A program made the translations under genes and the position numbers. A stretch of 64,000 nt of DNA, taken from contig JABBOT010000002.1 of the NCBI GenBank assembly GCA_016165875.1, positions 36,607,868 through 36,671,867 of the forward strand. Direction: 5' to 3'. The stretch is from Acanthopleura granulata (Eukaryota; Mollusca; Polyplacophora; Chitonida; Chitonidae). Shown here piece by piece: positions 13,001-22,869 of this stretch. The first letter of the stretch is position 1; each line of letters opens with the position of its first letter. The notes below the pieces were generated by a model, which saw only the letters and a program-made list of their open reading frames with translations, was not told the origin of the DNA and did no database searches.

Positions 13001-16000
13001 GACCCGGGCTGGGGACCGTCCTGGGGCGTGGGGAGGCTCCCAATAGTTTGTGTCACTTGCCCTCCCTGCTGCTAATATCAAAACAATGGCAAGCATACAA
13101 ACTCTGGCAGTCAACGATGCAAATCTCAAGGCCATTTCGTGAAGATTAAAGACAAATTTGGTGAAGACTGACCCACAAGCTCTGGAGATATCCTGTGGGC
13201 CAAGGCGTGGCAAAAACAACACTATTTCGCCCCACAGATAGTTTGACACAGATATACACACTTGCTTCTAGATGATACATGTATGTACTAACCTGAAATC
13301 CTATCGTTAATCTGTCTGGTATATTCAATCTTTCTTTTAACTTTTTTCTGAAAGCAGAAAGGTATCCATGAAGTCACATATTTTGAACCCCAAGAAGCCA
13401 GTTTTGACATAAATGTACCCAATACAGCACTGCTTATACATGTATGTTCTAAAATATAAAAGCATCTGAGGCATATACTGAAATTACAGCACAACTGACC
13501 AGTGAAGAAAAAATGGTTGACCTTTATATCATACTTTATTGACTTCTCATAACATCAAATAGGGGAACAGTATCCACATCACACAACCAGCTCTTTTCTT
13601 ACAATGTTTTAATTTTAGCTACAACAATTGCACTCATGTATATATAAGCCCTGACTTGATCAAGCTTAGTATTGTGAATTGGCTCACCTCACAAGGACTA
13701 ATTACAGCATGACTTATCTTCACAAAAATACACTTCCTATTCAATAATGGCCAACTTAGCACAATGCGTGTATTTCTTTATTTTCCAAAACATTTCATAC
13801 ACACCCTATTTTGACATTGGCATCGCCTCGTCTGGCATCTTTCGTCCACATGGCAAGTTTATCTCCCTTATTTCTGATGTTCACCACTGCTCCGTTGACA
13901 TCATCACTCTGTTCATCAAATGCTTCCCCTATCATACATAATAACTGAGAAAGAAAATACAATGAATCAGCCACAAATGTCACGTGTGAATAAAACATAT
14001 TCTTTCAGTTCCACTTTTATGGCAAAACAGTTCAGGTTTTCTTTACTATTTCAAGGGCTTAACAAGAGTTAACTTACAGTACTGCAAAATCATGTTTTTT
14101 TTCTTTTTAAGTGAACAAATGCAAAATATATGCTGCACTCAATATTTCATTTATACAACAGCTGCCAACATTTTAGTGGGATGAAACCGGCTCCATCCAC
14201 TTTCACAAAACTTCCTAAATCAATTTCTCAAAACTTTTCCTGTAAATCACATTGCCTTATCGTACTGCAGTGGAGGGAGCACGCTGTGCTGGCTTGCTAA
14301 CCCTTTCTGCCACGGAGGCCCCAATCACAATATACATGAATTTGTATATACCTGTGTATAGGGTTCTGAACACGTCTAATTCTCATGACACTGCATTGGA
14401 TACCTGGTTATAGAGACGGTTACCAGATTTATGCATCCTCATACTTACTGTTTCAAGCCAGAAATTGTCTAGATCTGTGTGTCTTTGTTGTTTATTGAGA
14501 TTAATAAGCCATCTTCCACCCTCTTTATTTTGACTATCCTCCCACATTGGCTGAATACCATCCTAATATATACAAACAAAAAAAAAAGAAATCAGATTGT
14601 TTACTGATCCAAGTGAAGTTCTATCAAACAACTACACCTCAAGTCACAGCAGACGTCTATATTGTTTTCCATTATGTTAGCTTCGGAAATTGAGATTTAA
14701 GAGACAAATCCTTGTCTGTGGGCTAACCAACCTTTCCGAGGATTGCACAGCACATCTCAACTACATCGCTTCATGTCATATTATATACTGACCAATGATT
14801 ACGAGGACAAAGGAGTCTAATACAAAATATCTACAACATTTTTCCTTACATAAAAGCCATCAGGGTTATGGCTGAATCCCAGAGTATACCAGTGCCCTTC
14901 CAAAAGTTCATGTACCTCACACACCTTCTGGCCTCATACATCTCCTTGTAGCAGGCAGAATCAGAAGGATAGTGTTTTCATAATACATATATTTACAGTC
15001 CAAGAATTCTCCCAAAATGATGAAGACACAAGACCCATGGTGCATCTCATCACCTTATACTATCAATGAACCCAAAAATATTACATGCAGTCTCTTATTC
15101 TTAAAAGAAAGCATGAATGTCAAAATTGCCAATTCTGAAATCTTAAAACTCAGCTTTTGTGTTCAGAAGATCGGTTTACCAACAATTAGTCAGAGCAGGC
15201 TACCAAGAAGGTCAGCATACCTTAAACATTGAGTAATCACAGCCTGATGGGAGCCTACTGGCTTTCTGTACATGGTTATATAATCTGAAAAAATAAAATA
15301 TAGTTGTTTGCAAAATAACCCAATAGCAATGGCAACTCTTTGGCAGATATCTGCAAACTACACACACATTGTTTAATCCCTTTTTGTTAACTCACCCCAA
15401 ATCTTCCATGATTGCTGGATTTTTGTACATGTGTAATCTTTTCCCTTTGAAAACCATCCATTCTTTGTATCTTGGTATGGTAGCAATGATAGTTGCACTT
15501 GCCAAGGTTACTTGCTATTTCTTTGTTAAATGTCACTCACCATTCTCAAGAATTTTTAATTGATTTTTGCAGGTAACTGATCTTATGACAGCAGTGAATC
15601 ACTAAACTACACCACAGATAACTTTCTTGTAACACTGCTCAGGGAATTTTCTTCATAAATACTAGATGCCTACATTGCATTTCCATATGCTGAAGTTGTT
15701 TACAGAGGAAATTTCCAGAACTTTTGCAACTGTCAGGTACTTGACAGGTACCCAAAGATCAAACACAACAGAGTTAAGGGCTGGATTTGAACTCCACCAC
15801 CTCTCTGGTCAAGATTTTGGGGGCCTTAAAGCAAAACTCCTTAAAATAAAACCACTTGTAATGGTGATATTTTCCCCAAAACAATAAATTTTCGTTTACA
15901 TAAACAACTTTACTCAATGAATCTGGACTTCTGGTCTCTCTGACTGAAGTTTATGCACTTAATCCTTCTTTGTACATTCTTACCCCCAAAAGTCCTCCAC

Positions 16001-17228
16001 TGTCTCTACTGATGTGATCAACTTCAAGTTTGATGCCCAGTCTTTCGACTTATCATTTTTAAAGAACCAGAGAGCCCATCTGTTCTGTAAAGGATGTTTC
16101 ATTAACAGTTCTGGGCTTGGTACCACTTGCTGATCATTTTCTTCAGCTTCTGCCTGTCGGCTTTCCTGCGATTGAAAACAAGAAATTATAAATTGATGTT
16201 TCACAAATAGATGCAGAAAAGTGAAAAATGGTGTCTACACACTTACTTGATTTTTTTGGCACAATTTATTTCATTCTGCCTATTAATTATTTCAGACTTG
16301 TTTTTATGAGAAAAATATTGTTTAAACTGCTTCACTCAGCAAAAGATAACTGCAGTCTTGATTGCAGGTGCCCATGATTACAGCTCAAAACAATATCATT
16401 TAGCATAAAACTGCCACTCCGCAATTTCTTAATAACTATAGAAATGATTTTAAAATATGCCTTGATGGCAAACAAGGAAAAACAGGCCATCAAGAGCTAA
16501 TTACTGGTTTGCAGCTAATTTCATAATGCCATAACTAGCGCTGTGTCCCCAATGTTGTTTTGTAACAAACCAACCAAATCACTGTTTGAGCTAAACCGTC
16601 TACGTCATGACCGTCTATGGCCTACACATTTTCAAGGGTTCATTGTTGTAAGGTTTAGTTATTATTCTACACTGTACTTATGTCTATTATAACACCCTGG
16701 TTTAAACATAGTGTCACATATGTGGGTGTCTGGGTGTTTCGACAAATATACCAAGAAAAAGTGACAAAGAGTAAGATATTTATGGTTCTACTGACAGCTA
16801 CTTGCACACAAAAATGCCAAAATTAAGTATCGCTAGGAATAAAACGCTTCATTCAGTTAAGTGTACCTGATTTTGAGCATTTCACAACAAATTTGATGAC
16901 AATTATATGTGCATATACATGTATGAATGGATACACCTCATTTTACCGCTAAGTGAAACAACGTTCAAACAACAACGGCAGGCGTAACACTTCAACAAGT
17001 TAAACGTGTTCATCCCATGCGCACGAGTCAGGCGAACAGCAATTTTGACACAATCTTATTTTCAGTTAAGTCTTCACCAGATGCTTATTCTGTGGTGAAA
17101 AGAACCCAGTCAGATGTGTCTTTAAGTGAAAGACACACTTCAACGAATCACAACAGGGGAACTTTTACGGACAGAAACAGAAACATTTGAGATAATACCT
17201 CTTTCTGTTCCACTTGTTCTGAAGCCAT
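7034..17228 (-). CDS. EIF4E: eukaryotic translation initiation factor 4E (seven exons)
   Basis: The gene encodes the mRNA 5'-cap-binding subunit of eIF4F, which acts in the cytoplasm and is bound by eIF4G or 4E-BPs. Exons (minus strand): 17228-17199, 16165-15984, 15284-15221, 14562-14449, 13944-13805, 13347-13293 and 7093-7034. All introns are GT-AG and the phases join exactly to 645 nt, or 214 residues, close to the ~217 of animal class I eIF4E. Conserved landmarks: HPLQNRW at 34-40, cap-stacking Trp53 and Trp99 with Glu100 (human W56, W102, E103), Trp70 in VEDFW (the eIF4G/4E-BP face), Arg154 and Lys159 near the phosphates, Trp163, and a C-terminal GSTAKNRF with Ser206 at the Mnk phosphorylation position (human S209). 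The start ATG follows CAAC and opens the only frame continuing into exon 2. Exon 6 (KERLNIPDRL) is more diverged than the rest. Intron 6 is 6.2 kb because it carries a large mobile element. Confidence 0.96.
7140..7262 (-). repeat. tRNA-derived SINE relic next to eIF4E exon 7
   Basis: On the minus strand a box-B-like GTGTTCAAATCC and an upstream box-A-like TAGTCTGCTCTCAAC are spaced as in a tRNA promoter, about 50 bp before the acceptor of the last eIF4E exon. No tail was recognised, so this is a truncated or decayed copy. Confidence 0.35.
7263..8295. other. eIF4E intron 6, left flank of the TIR element
   Basis: Unremarkable AT-rich intron sequence with no ORF, tandem repeat or SINE recognised. 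Confidence 0.4.
8296..8594 (+). repeat. left terminal inverted repeat of the 4.8 kb element
   Basis: It matches the reverse complement of 12572-13070 along its full length at roughly 85-90% by eye. It runs from AGCAGGGAGGG through TATTGGGAGCCTCCCCACGCC, two 'TTTTGCCAATTA' motifs, AATAATAGCCCC, GGCTCACCAC, AGAGATATGTGTTGCTGTG and AAGTCCAC(C)TAGCCAAAAT. It lacks the 97-bp units and a ~22-bp insertion present in the right copy. Confidence 0.9.
8401..8476 (+). repeat. duplicated subterminal motif in the left TIR
   Basis: Two near-identical ~28-bp motifs with core AAACTTTTGCCAATTA lie at about 8405-8428 and 8452-8475, a spacing of ~47 bp. The same pair occurs inverted at 12881-12913 and 12930-12960 in the right TIR. 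Paired subterminal motifs conserved at both ends are expected of recombinase or replication-protein binding sites. The function is inferred. Confidence 0.6.
8595..9370. other. non-coding left interior of the element, with a SINE-like insertion
   Basis: 8595-9045 shows no ORF. At about 9048-9285 there is a box-B-like GGTTCAAGCCCC (9119-9130) and an A-rich end (AATAAATGAAAAAGAAATTAAAA, 9260-9282), suggesting a tRNA-derived SINE on the plus strand that inserted into the element. The box A match is weak. Confidence 0.3.
9371..9586 (-). CDS. small ORF of the element, possible membrane-anchored protein
   Basis: This is a 71-codon ORF with a hydrophobic stretch near residues 9-26 (TLTAIGVKWGLAVYIKH), followed by a charged helix (KLHKAVQDQTDEITRHHDKLG). 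It lies just downstream of the frameshifted gene on the same strand and has no stops of its own, but the last ~20 residues look like readthrough into non-coding DNA. I do not recognise the family. Small hydrophobic-plus-coil proteins are common in virus-like elements. Confidence 0.4.
   Translation of the reverse strand: MCPPRLSNIFTLTAIGVKWGLAVYIKHKLHKAVQDQTDEITRHHDKLGDLICSGFPGLNGKIDEAGSPDSN
9686..10254 (-). pseudogene. element gene E: conserved hydrophobic/helical protein broken by a frameshift
   Basis: The upstream frame starts with ATG at about 10254 and encodes a Pro-rich start and a Glu/Lys/Arg helix before a stop near 10120. A second frame continues to 9686 with a Gly/Ala-rich hydrophobic segment followed by a charged helical region containing AESKLNTI and LILDEVEKYKEMKQ. 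The two halves fit one protein of about 180 residues split by a small indel near 10120-10060. From memory, proteins of this layout recur in many copies in marine invertebrate genomes beside capsid-like ORFs. That recollection is the basis for linking the element to virus-like transposons, and no search was run. Confidence 0.55.
10262..10438 (-). CDS. element gene D: 58-residue helical ORF
   Basis: Starts at ATG 10438-10436 and ends at TAA 10264-10262. The protein is highly charged and helical: an Ala-rich run (VQAAAAQTV) is followed by KELRIKVELR. It lies 7 nt upstream of the start of gene E and on the same strand. No stops or frameshifts are visible. No family is recognised. Confidence 0.45.
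   Translation of the reverse strand: MLPRSNKVKTALDNVQAAAAQTVRVDRINLEHGIQLKELRIKVELRTNPDLNIIAPSI
10530..11033 (-). CDS. element gene C: possible virus-like structural protein, C-terminal part
   Basis: The frame is open from about 11033 (first ATG at 10994) to TAA/TGA at 10530. The product is rich in beta-prone residues and contains RIYAFQFQQDVYSRKKVP, QGRWDLVQSDDPKWDIDLALTQ, VLVQTTKGGVVRMVFNSSTA and a hydrophobic end PFPIEMLPSHSVIIFGYC. The length, beta character and position beside a second capsid-like ORF suggest a structural protein of a virus-like transposon. This is inference, and no catalytic motif is visible. Upstream sequence is not openly readable, so the gene may be N-terminally broken. 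Confidence 0.5.
   Translation of the reverse strand: MGSADVNGFEWQGVDGRIYAFQFQQDVYSRKKVPLGGSEEPLKLNELANVDIKALNLHQRLSLVLSPQGRWDLVQSDDPKWDIDLALTQVLVQTTKGGVVRMVFNSSTAFLSYTAQGSAVHVMKSPERGYAIVGGPEAASYLNINTPFPIEMLPSHSVIIFGYCIGF
11248..11541 (-). CDS. element gene B: possible minor-capsid-like fragment
   Basis: An ORF of 97 codons. The central part (KNDVISLLDLSDILGI, TPHKEVFVHLNEVSSSKN) resembles, from memory, the short 'Y/F-V-H-x-N/D' beta-strand segment of penton-like proteins in Maverick-type elements. The first 30 residues overlap the end of the preceding frame and may be spurious. The protein then runs into a stop in a region (11250-11034) with several stops, so it is probably truncated. Confidence 0.35.
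   Translation of the reverse strand: MGYVKQSSPVRNRPRCGSLKTNSRRELGLKKNDVISLLDLSDILGISNTAEPMDGISEGDKLPRLTPHKEVFVHLNEVSSSKNFVAVSTSMIVVLLF
11529..12403 (-). pseudogene. element gene A: large gene broken by a stop and a frameshift
   Basis: The frame opens at 12403 with acidic text (LIDEILPEYEPGYMLDES), meets an in-frame TAG at 12256-12254, continues in the same frame to TGA at 12127-12125, and shifts frame near 12130. It then stays open to 11529, covering KLLMVYMLEQADWPWTLACR, GGDEFFLRIKFLRMKDKFYP, KPGTPTGIDSVFCQNAYPIN, VVYGIYPVRDPDPANLATLR and DLNCVAQRVVEYFEG. About 290 codons remain. After about 11720 the conserved character fades, suggesting an internal deletion fused to gene B. From memory, similar text occurs N-terminal to family-B DNA polymerases of Maverick-like elements, but no polymerase motif (DTDS, exonuclease) is present here. 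Confidence 0.5.
12572..13070 (-). repeat. right terminal inverted repeat, expanded by tandem duplication
   Basis: This is the inverted partner of 8296-8594. It is about 200 bp longer because of two exact 97-bp units (12581-12677 and 12678-12774) and a ~22-bp GC-rich insertion near 12808-12832. The outermost 240 bp are colinear with the left end. Confidence 0.9.
12581..12774 (+). repeat. two identical 97-bp tandem units
   Basis: ACGTGGACTTTGCAGTATTC starts at 12581 and again at 12678, and no mismatch was seen over the 97-bp period. This is striking beside the diverged TIRs. It indicates a recent duplication or gene-conversion event, or an assembly artefact. Confidence 0.9.
13071..13292. other. 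eIF4E intron 6, right flank of the element
   Basis: 222 bp between the outer end of the right TIR and the eIF4E exon 6 donor. An overlapping minus ORF (12953-13261) spans TIR and intron and is not a gene. Confidence 0.5.
13348..17198 (-). other. eIF4E introns 1-5
   Basis: Introns span 16166-17198, 15285-15983, 14563-15220, 13945-14448 and 13348-13804. Donors seen are GTATTA, GTAAGA, GTATGC, GTAAGT and GTGTGT. Acceptors end CGCAG, TTTCAG, ATTAG, CTCAG and TTTCAG. The only repeats recognised are SINE-head relics at 14270-14325 and about 15745-15800. Confidence 0.85.
14270..14325 (-). repeat. tRNA-like SINE head fragment in eIF4E intron 4
   Basis: The reverse complement reads GGGGCCTCCGTGGCAGAAAG and GGGTTAGCAAGCC, a tRNA-like 5' end. 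I recall this head on the mollusc SINE family whose body is present at 29050-29320. Body and tail are absent here. Confidence 0.5.
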
Positions 17229-20200
17229 GTTGCCGAAATTCAATATGGGTGAAATCACATGGTACCGGCGAAATCAGAACGAGGCTCCCATATGCTCCTG
17301 TCATTCTGCCAAAGATTTTGAATACAATCACTAAATTCTATGTATTTAAGTCACTTTTGACTCAGTGCTTCGACATTATATCGTCATCTGACAATAATTC
17401 CACTTGTATTCATTTAGACTAGGAGATAAATCGGCGTTTCAGGACAATGCGTTAAAAAGGGGAGTAATACGATAAGCTTGTTCTAGCATGACGTCCAAGT
17501 TAGCCCCCTTTTTTGCTTCGCAATCGTATGCGGCCGATACTACATCCGCGAAATTCCTGCCTTTTTAGGAACTGCTGGGTCATGTATACCATAAAAACAT
17601 GCCGGGTACATTATATACTGTTGTTCTCAATACGAATTCAACCAATAATTTCACAAGACAAATACAGGCCCATGAAGCACAGTGTGATCCACCCGGTAAT
17701 ACCTTTATACCGGTACTGAGACGAAGCAGGACTATATTTGACTCATTTCCCATACGTGTAAGCAGATTTCCATAAAATCGTTTAATGCATGAATAGATAA
17801 ATAAATAAGTTAACAAATTAATAAATACAGTAAGAAAAAAGTTAACCAAAATAAATGGGTACTGCGAAAACTTTGGCTGATTTGCTGCAAGAAAATGCAA
17901 TTCGCCACTTACCCTCGGCCTGCGGCATTCCAGCCTGATACCGCGGAAGTGTAGCTTACTAAAACCCTTAGAGATGGCCTGGTCTTAACATAGCCAATCG
18001 CCATATATCTAAAACATCTGAGATCCAGGCACTGTTAACATTCAACACTATATACTTGAGGGGCAGCAACAATACACAACAAGAGACTATACCAAACTGG
18101 AGAATATAGGCTGTATCAATCAGGCCTATTAAAGGTAGCCTGTGCGTGTTTATAGGTCTATATATAGGCTACTATAGGCAACAAACCATCATGCAAAGGT
18201 GATGAAAGGCAGGCATATTTAATAGGCTTACTGCTTGTTGCATAATTGTTTACCCAGGACACTATTTTAATATCAAATTTAAGTAAAATATTTTATTCTA
18301 TGCAAAGTAATTTGCAAACCAGTCTCTTCCCTGGTCACAGTTCTGCAAACGACGTTAACATTTTGTGATCTGCAGACATGGAAGACGGAAATTTTTCTCA
18401 CTTCAGAAAATTTACGAAAATTCAATAAAATGCCCAAGAAACATGATATGGTTAGTCATAATTTGATACCTTACCGTGAAAGTATATAAATTGAAGTAAT
18501 CACTCTTCTGGTGTGTCCACCTTATGTACAGCTTTCAATGGTGTTGCATTGTGTCAGTGGTGAGATATTCTTGTCAGTGATGTTATAAGCACATCATAGA
18601 CCAAATTATTTAAAACAAGCGTCTGTTTAGTCACTAATGATATTACACTGATGCGAGTTTTCACTCTGATGAAAATGATTTCGCTGCGACTCTTTCTGTG
18701 AGCTTTGCACATACTTAAAGGTGGCCGCAGAGGGCTAATGCTGTCATTTATAGATGTTTTTCTTTCCATTTTCCTGAAAAACTTTTGGTTCAAATCAATG
18801 GGTATGACAGATATGTTAATTGTGACAAGTCCTTTCTCCTTCCCTTAAAGGAAAATGATGCAATTGCCAATGGAAATGGCGTGTGTCTGTGGTAGTCTAT
18901 GTGTAACGCCACTGACATGCGTGGCTCATTGGGCCAAGTTTCTGGCGTCGATCACATGAATGCCCAACGCAGTTAGCTGTGAGTTGACTATATGCTGCAC
19001 CACCAATATCCAAAGAATTTTATGTTTTGAAACCGAGACATTTACTGGCTTCGTTAACCGACTGAGTGGTAGCTTCAAAATATCCTAGTTATTGTAGAAT
19101 GACCCATAAAACTGAGAAAGTCAGAATAAAAAAATGTGTTGTTTTTCTTCATAGGTAAAATGAAGTAAAAAATGACCCAGCTATTCTTTCACCTCAAAGT
19201 CTGTCTTGCTTTCACAACTGACTGCTTCTAGAATGCTTGTTTCCAGCTGCAATAGTTTATTAAAACCCAGTGTTGAAGTCAGTTCAAACATTTCCATATG
19301 TACAATTCACTTAAGCATCCGAATCCAAGACATGACCACATGAAAGAGAGTTTTAAACAAAACTTCCGTTTTAAGACCATCGTATACTCTATGATCCTGC
19401 AATTGCACTACGCAATAACCAGGCCTCTTTTCAACCAATCAGGTTCTAGTTCTGTTTGAGAGTTTCTCTCACAGGAGCATTTTGACTGGTTGTATTTATT
19501 TATTCATTTAACGGTGTGTATTTAACGGTATTTATTTATCTAGTGTTTTACACTTTCTATTATATAAAGAAACTTGCACGCAAAATATATCAACAGTCGT
19601 TACATCAGGGTTTCGACAATTTCAGTCGATATGTTCGAACCGGAAGCTTTAAGCAGCTAAAAAGCGGCACATATTATTGATGCTCGGGACAGAGGATTCT
19701 ATCGCCAGTTCTGCTCTATGCTTCTAACGGAATAAGCATACAAGATCCATATACCCATATCAGCAAGCGACCTATAGTCGTGTGGATCCTACAATTTGTA
19801 ACATGAATATATCACTATGCTCGCAGCTATTCCTCACAGATAAAGAAAGTCTGAATCGATCACTTATGTTCTTTCCATAAACTTTTTCTTTATGCGCTTT
19901 TAGCAAGTTCAGTCGCACCCATTGTTTAAAAGAATCCTATACGCTTTTTAACACGGAAAGAAATAAAATCGAAATGGCTATCTAGCTGTGGTGGGGTATA
20001 TAACCTACCTCTTTCATAATAGCAGGGTTGACAAGAGTCGTTACATTTGTCATTGTATGCTCTTTATAGGTTGTATTTATTTTCCCCGGGAGATATCTTC
20101 ACCATAGATTCTACTTATTCCGCATTTCTCGTGTTATTGTCTTCAAAGTTTACCAAGCCATGCCTATATAGTCCTAAAAGATGATTTTTGACAGTATAAG

Positions 20201-20884
20201 CACGTTTGTATTTTCTTCAGCTTCGATAAGCTAGAAGAGTTAAGCTTCAGGCCAAGTTAACGAGGCACGTGAGAAAACTGTTTTCGACATGTTGAGGTAA
20301 TTGGTTAAAATACAATTCAAAATCAGTATTATAATGAAGCTTAAAAAGCGCGTTAAAGTAAAACTATTTGGAAAATAGTCTGCCCACAATTTTCTTAACT
20401 ACACGTTTTGACTGCTGGCAATGAGGTATTGTTTCATTGCTGTATATATAATCTGATAATGTTTTATTTACCCGTAATCAATGTCATTTTATTTCAAATA
20501 TGTCTAAAGGGAATCATCTGCATGCAAATGTAATATATTTGTAAACATTATTATTGTTTGTATTGCCATTTACGTTCCTGTACGCATGTCTCTGTAAAGC
20601 CGCGCATTTGGTATTTTTTAAAGCATCGAAATGCGTTGTTAGAACGTCACCATCTGGAATTATTGTTATTCTATCTGGCTGTTTACTGGTAAGAAACACT
20701 CGATCGAAGGCTTCTCTTGTAGTCAGCTTTTGTCAGCCCGGATTTCAGAGCCCCTTGCGTTTTTGTATAAGGGTTCACGTAACAACTGGATGACAATGTC
20801 GGATACGTAGGATAGGAAACCAAGACCATTTTGTCTAGTTAAATAAGCTTAATATCAAAGGAATCTATACAGGAATGTGGCATG
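17229..20884. other. intergenic, includes the eIF4E upstream region
   Basis: No TATA box or CpG-rich block is obvious upstream of eIF4E; a GACGTCA CRE-like site lies at about 17489-17495. A possible SINE poly-T tail occurs at 19495-19540. No gene was recognised. Confidence 0.4.
17255..17260 (-). promoter_or_regulatory. start-stop upstream ORF (ATG-TGA) in the eIF4E leader
   Basis: Reading the minus strand, an ATG immediately followed by TGA sits about 27 nt before the eIF4E start, in the context ACC-ATG-TGA. If the transcript starts upstream of 17260 this is a minimal uORF that could stall or reinitiate ribosomes. The transcription start is unknown, so its presence in the mRNA is not established. 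Confidence 0.35.
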
Positions 20885-21066
20885 TACCTGAGTACCAGGC
20901 CCTTGACCAATGACGTCGCGTGTTCGAAAATAGCTATGGTTGTTTTGGCTGCGGATTTAAGTCAAGTACTTTCCACTATTCTTTCTTCCACGCATAAAGC
21001 TAGTCGCTTGGTCATAACAGTGAAAAATTCTTCAGCACGGTTTTAAACACCAGTAAATCATTGAAA
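20885..21066 (+). repeat. diverged SINE copy
   Basis: Segments resemble the element at 28752-28996: GGCTGCGGATTTAAGTCAAG (20948-20967), then CGCATAAAGCTAGTCG, CATAACAGTGAAAAATTCTTCAGCACGG and TTTTAAACACCAGTAAATC at the 3' end. The order is that of a tRNA-derived SINE with the shared 'TGAAATATTCTTGAGTACGGCGTTAAACACC' tail. Confidence 0.6.
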
Positions 21067-22869
21067 TCAAATTTTCACTGTTCGCGGGGACCTTCCCTAC
21101 AATAAACGGTCGACAGAGTTCGTTCGGTCGTAGCAATGTCATCTTGTTTTCTACAAGATGCCGTTCAAGTTTAGCTGAACTTCACACGTATAGGAATATT
21201 TATTAATATATACACAGGCATCATTAGAAATTTTCAAAGGGGATAAAATAATTATCCCAGTCCAAAAGGCGAAGGTCCAGGTCCCCCTAGGCCCCGGAGT
21301 TTCAGTGGTCCCAGATGGCTGGAAACCAAGATACTAAGAAAGAGAGCCGATATTTATGGCCCGAATTTGTATTTCATGACAGATCTCATTTACATGGAAT
21401 GCACAAGGTACATGCAATGAAACGACCTATAATCTGTGAAGGGGTGGTGAAGCACTGTAACTATACATGCACTGTGCCTGTCAAAAAGGCAAGATTCCAG
21501 GCAATGAGATGGTTTCTGCGATTTCTGGCCTATAAAATGATACCTTTTGCTGGCTGAAGCAGTAGAACATCTATCCCAGGCTCCGCGACCCCGAAAGCTT
21601 TGATATTTTTGACAGCTGGAGACTCGTTTTTTTTCACTTCCGGGGACCAAAGGTATGAGACGAAGTCGGCGTGTATTTTTTTAAATAATAAATATTTGTT
21701 AACGTAGAAGGTAACATCATGGGAGCACTACATAAAGCCCTCCTCTTTCAGTCTACCAGTTTCGTCAGTGACACAATAAGCTGTGCACATCGATATTTTG
21801 GACTCCCATACTGACCTCCAGAATACCTTTTTATATTATACTCCACATGAGCTTGTAAGTTTTAGAGAACAAGACCATTGCCTTATTCAAGAAGAAATGC
21901 CATGCTGGACATCTATTAGAGATAATATAAATTTTGTTTATTAGACTATATTATAGAAATCAGGGCAGTGCCAGAAGTCTTTCTTAAAGTAAAAGTAATG
22001 TTGTGCACAATCAATATCTTCTTCAAAACCTACTGGACTGCGACTTCGTTTTCATTTGTTTTTGAATACATGTACGCCTAGCGAGGAGATCATCAGAGAC
22101 AATCCATATCCACTTCGCCTCCAAAGCCAACTTATAGAGTTCAACATCAGAAATTTGAAAAAAATTACACCAGCTTCGTGTCCCTTATGTCCATGTGTAG
22201 AATTTGAGGTGATATACTTGTCACTGTCAAAACCAACTTTGATTTTGATTTTACAGATAGCTAAGCGACAAGTTATCATGTATAGTCCTAAATATTGAGT
22301 TATACACCGAACCAACATGGCATAGTTTCTAAGTTTTGCCTTCTCTGTGTTTTGTTTTTCATTGTTTTTTTTTTTAAATTTTTTAATATTTCCTTTTTTT
22401 CAGCCACAAAGGGTTTCGCACCTGGTCACCCCCTACTGGCGATGCCCGTGGTATATTAATTGCCCTAGGTGGCTGTTTTGCCCACTGAGCACCCCGGTTC
22501 CTCCACACGTATACTGAAAGCCATTATATAAAGGGGAAATTTTACAGAAAACTGTGCATGGATAAATCCTAGCTAAGGCCGGAGACTGTATAGGTACATG
22601 GCGTCTTAGACCATAAGTAATTTGGCACAATCTCATCTTCAAGAATGGTATTCAACCCGCGCACACAGCTGGATCAATGTCTAGATTGAAGGGGTTCTTT
22701 AATACACACAAAGAACTCAATTGAAAGAAAAGAACACATTTATACAACCAACACCTTAAATGAAAGAGCTTTACAAAGTGTGTGGAATACTATTGTTTTT
22801 ACATTTTTTAAAGATTTCGTAAAAGAGACAATCTGTTTTAAACATCGACATTTTTTACAAAATCCACCT
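21067..22869. other. intergenic
   Basis: No gene recognised. The interval includes a T-rich run at 22360-22401. The 22410-22500 segment is GC-richer and could be an old SINE, but neither end is identifiable. Confidence 0.35.

Larger units (their letters stand above)
8296..13070 (-). mobile_element. 4.8 kb TIR element with virus-like/Maverick-like gene block, inserted in eIF4E intron 6
   Basis: The two ends are long inverted repeats (8296-8594 and 12572-13070) that begin AGCAGGGAGGG and end in its complement. All recognisable genes between them read on the minus strand, in this order: a split ~290-codon gene (12403-11529), an 11541-11248 ORF, a ~155-168-codon ORF (to 10530), a 58-codon ORF (10438-10262), a frameshifted gene (10254-9686) and a short ORF with a hydrophobic segment (9586-9371). 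No transposase DDE domain, retroviral integrase, ATPase or reverse transcriptase was seen. AG...CT termini, long TIRs and a multi-gene co-oriented block recall Polinton/Maverick elements, which are usually 15-20 kb. The copy would then be internally deleted, or it belongs to a smaller related lineage. No matching target-site duplication was found, and stops and frameshifts indicate decay. Confidence 0.7.

Noticed and set aside
8290..13076. 6-bp target-site duplication around the TIR element
   Set aside because: TATAGG on the left and GCTAAT on the right do not match, and shifting the boundary by a few bases does not create a duplication.
12953..13328. minus-strand ORFs (102 and 60 codons) spanning the right TIR and eIF4E exon 6
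   Set aside because: They combine TIR, intron and out-of-frame exon sequence; the true eIF4E frame through 13347-13293 is fixed by both splice phases.
22405..22510. possible old SINE
   Set aside because: GC-richer and with a faint box-A-like string, but no box B, tail or second copy in the window.
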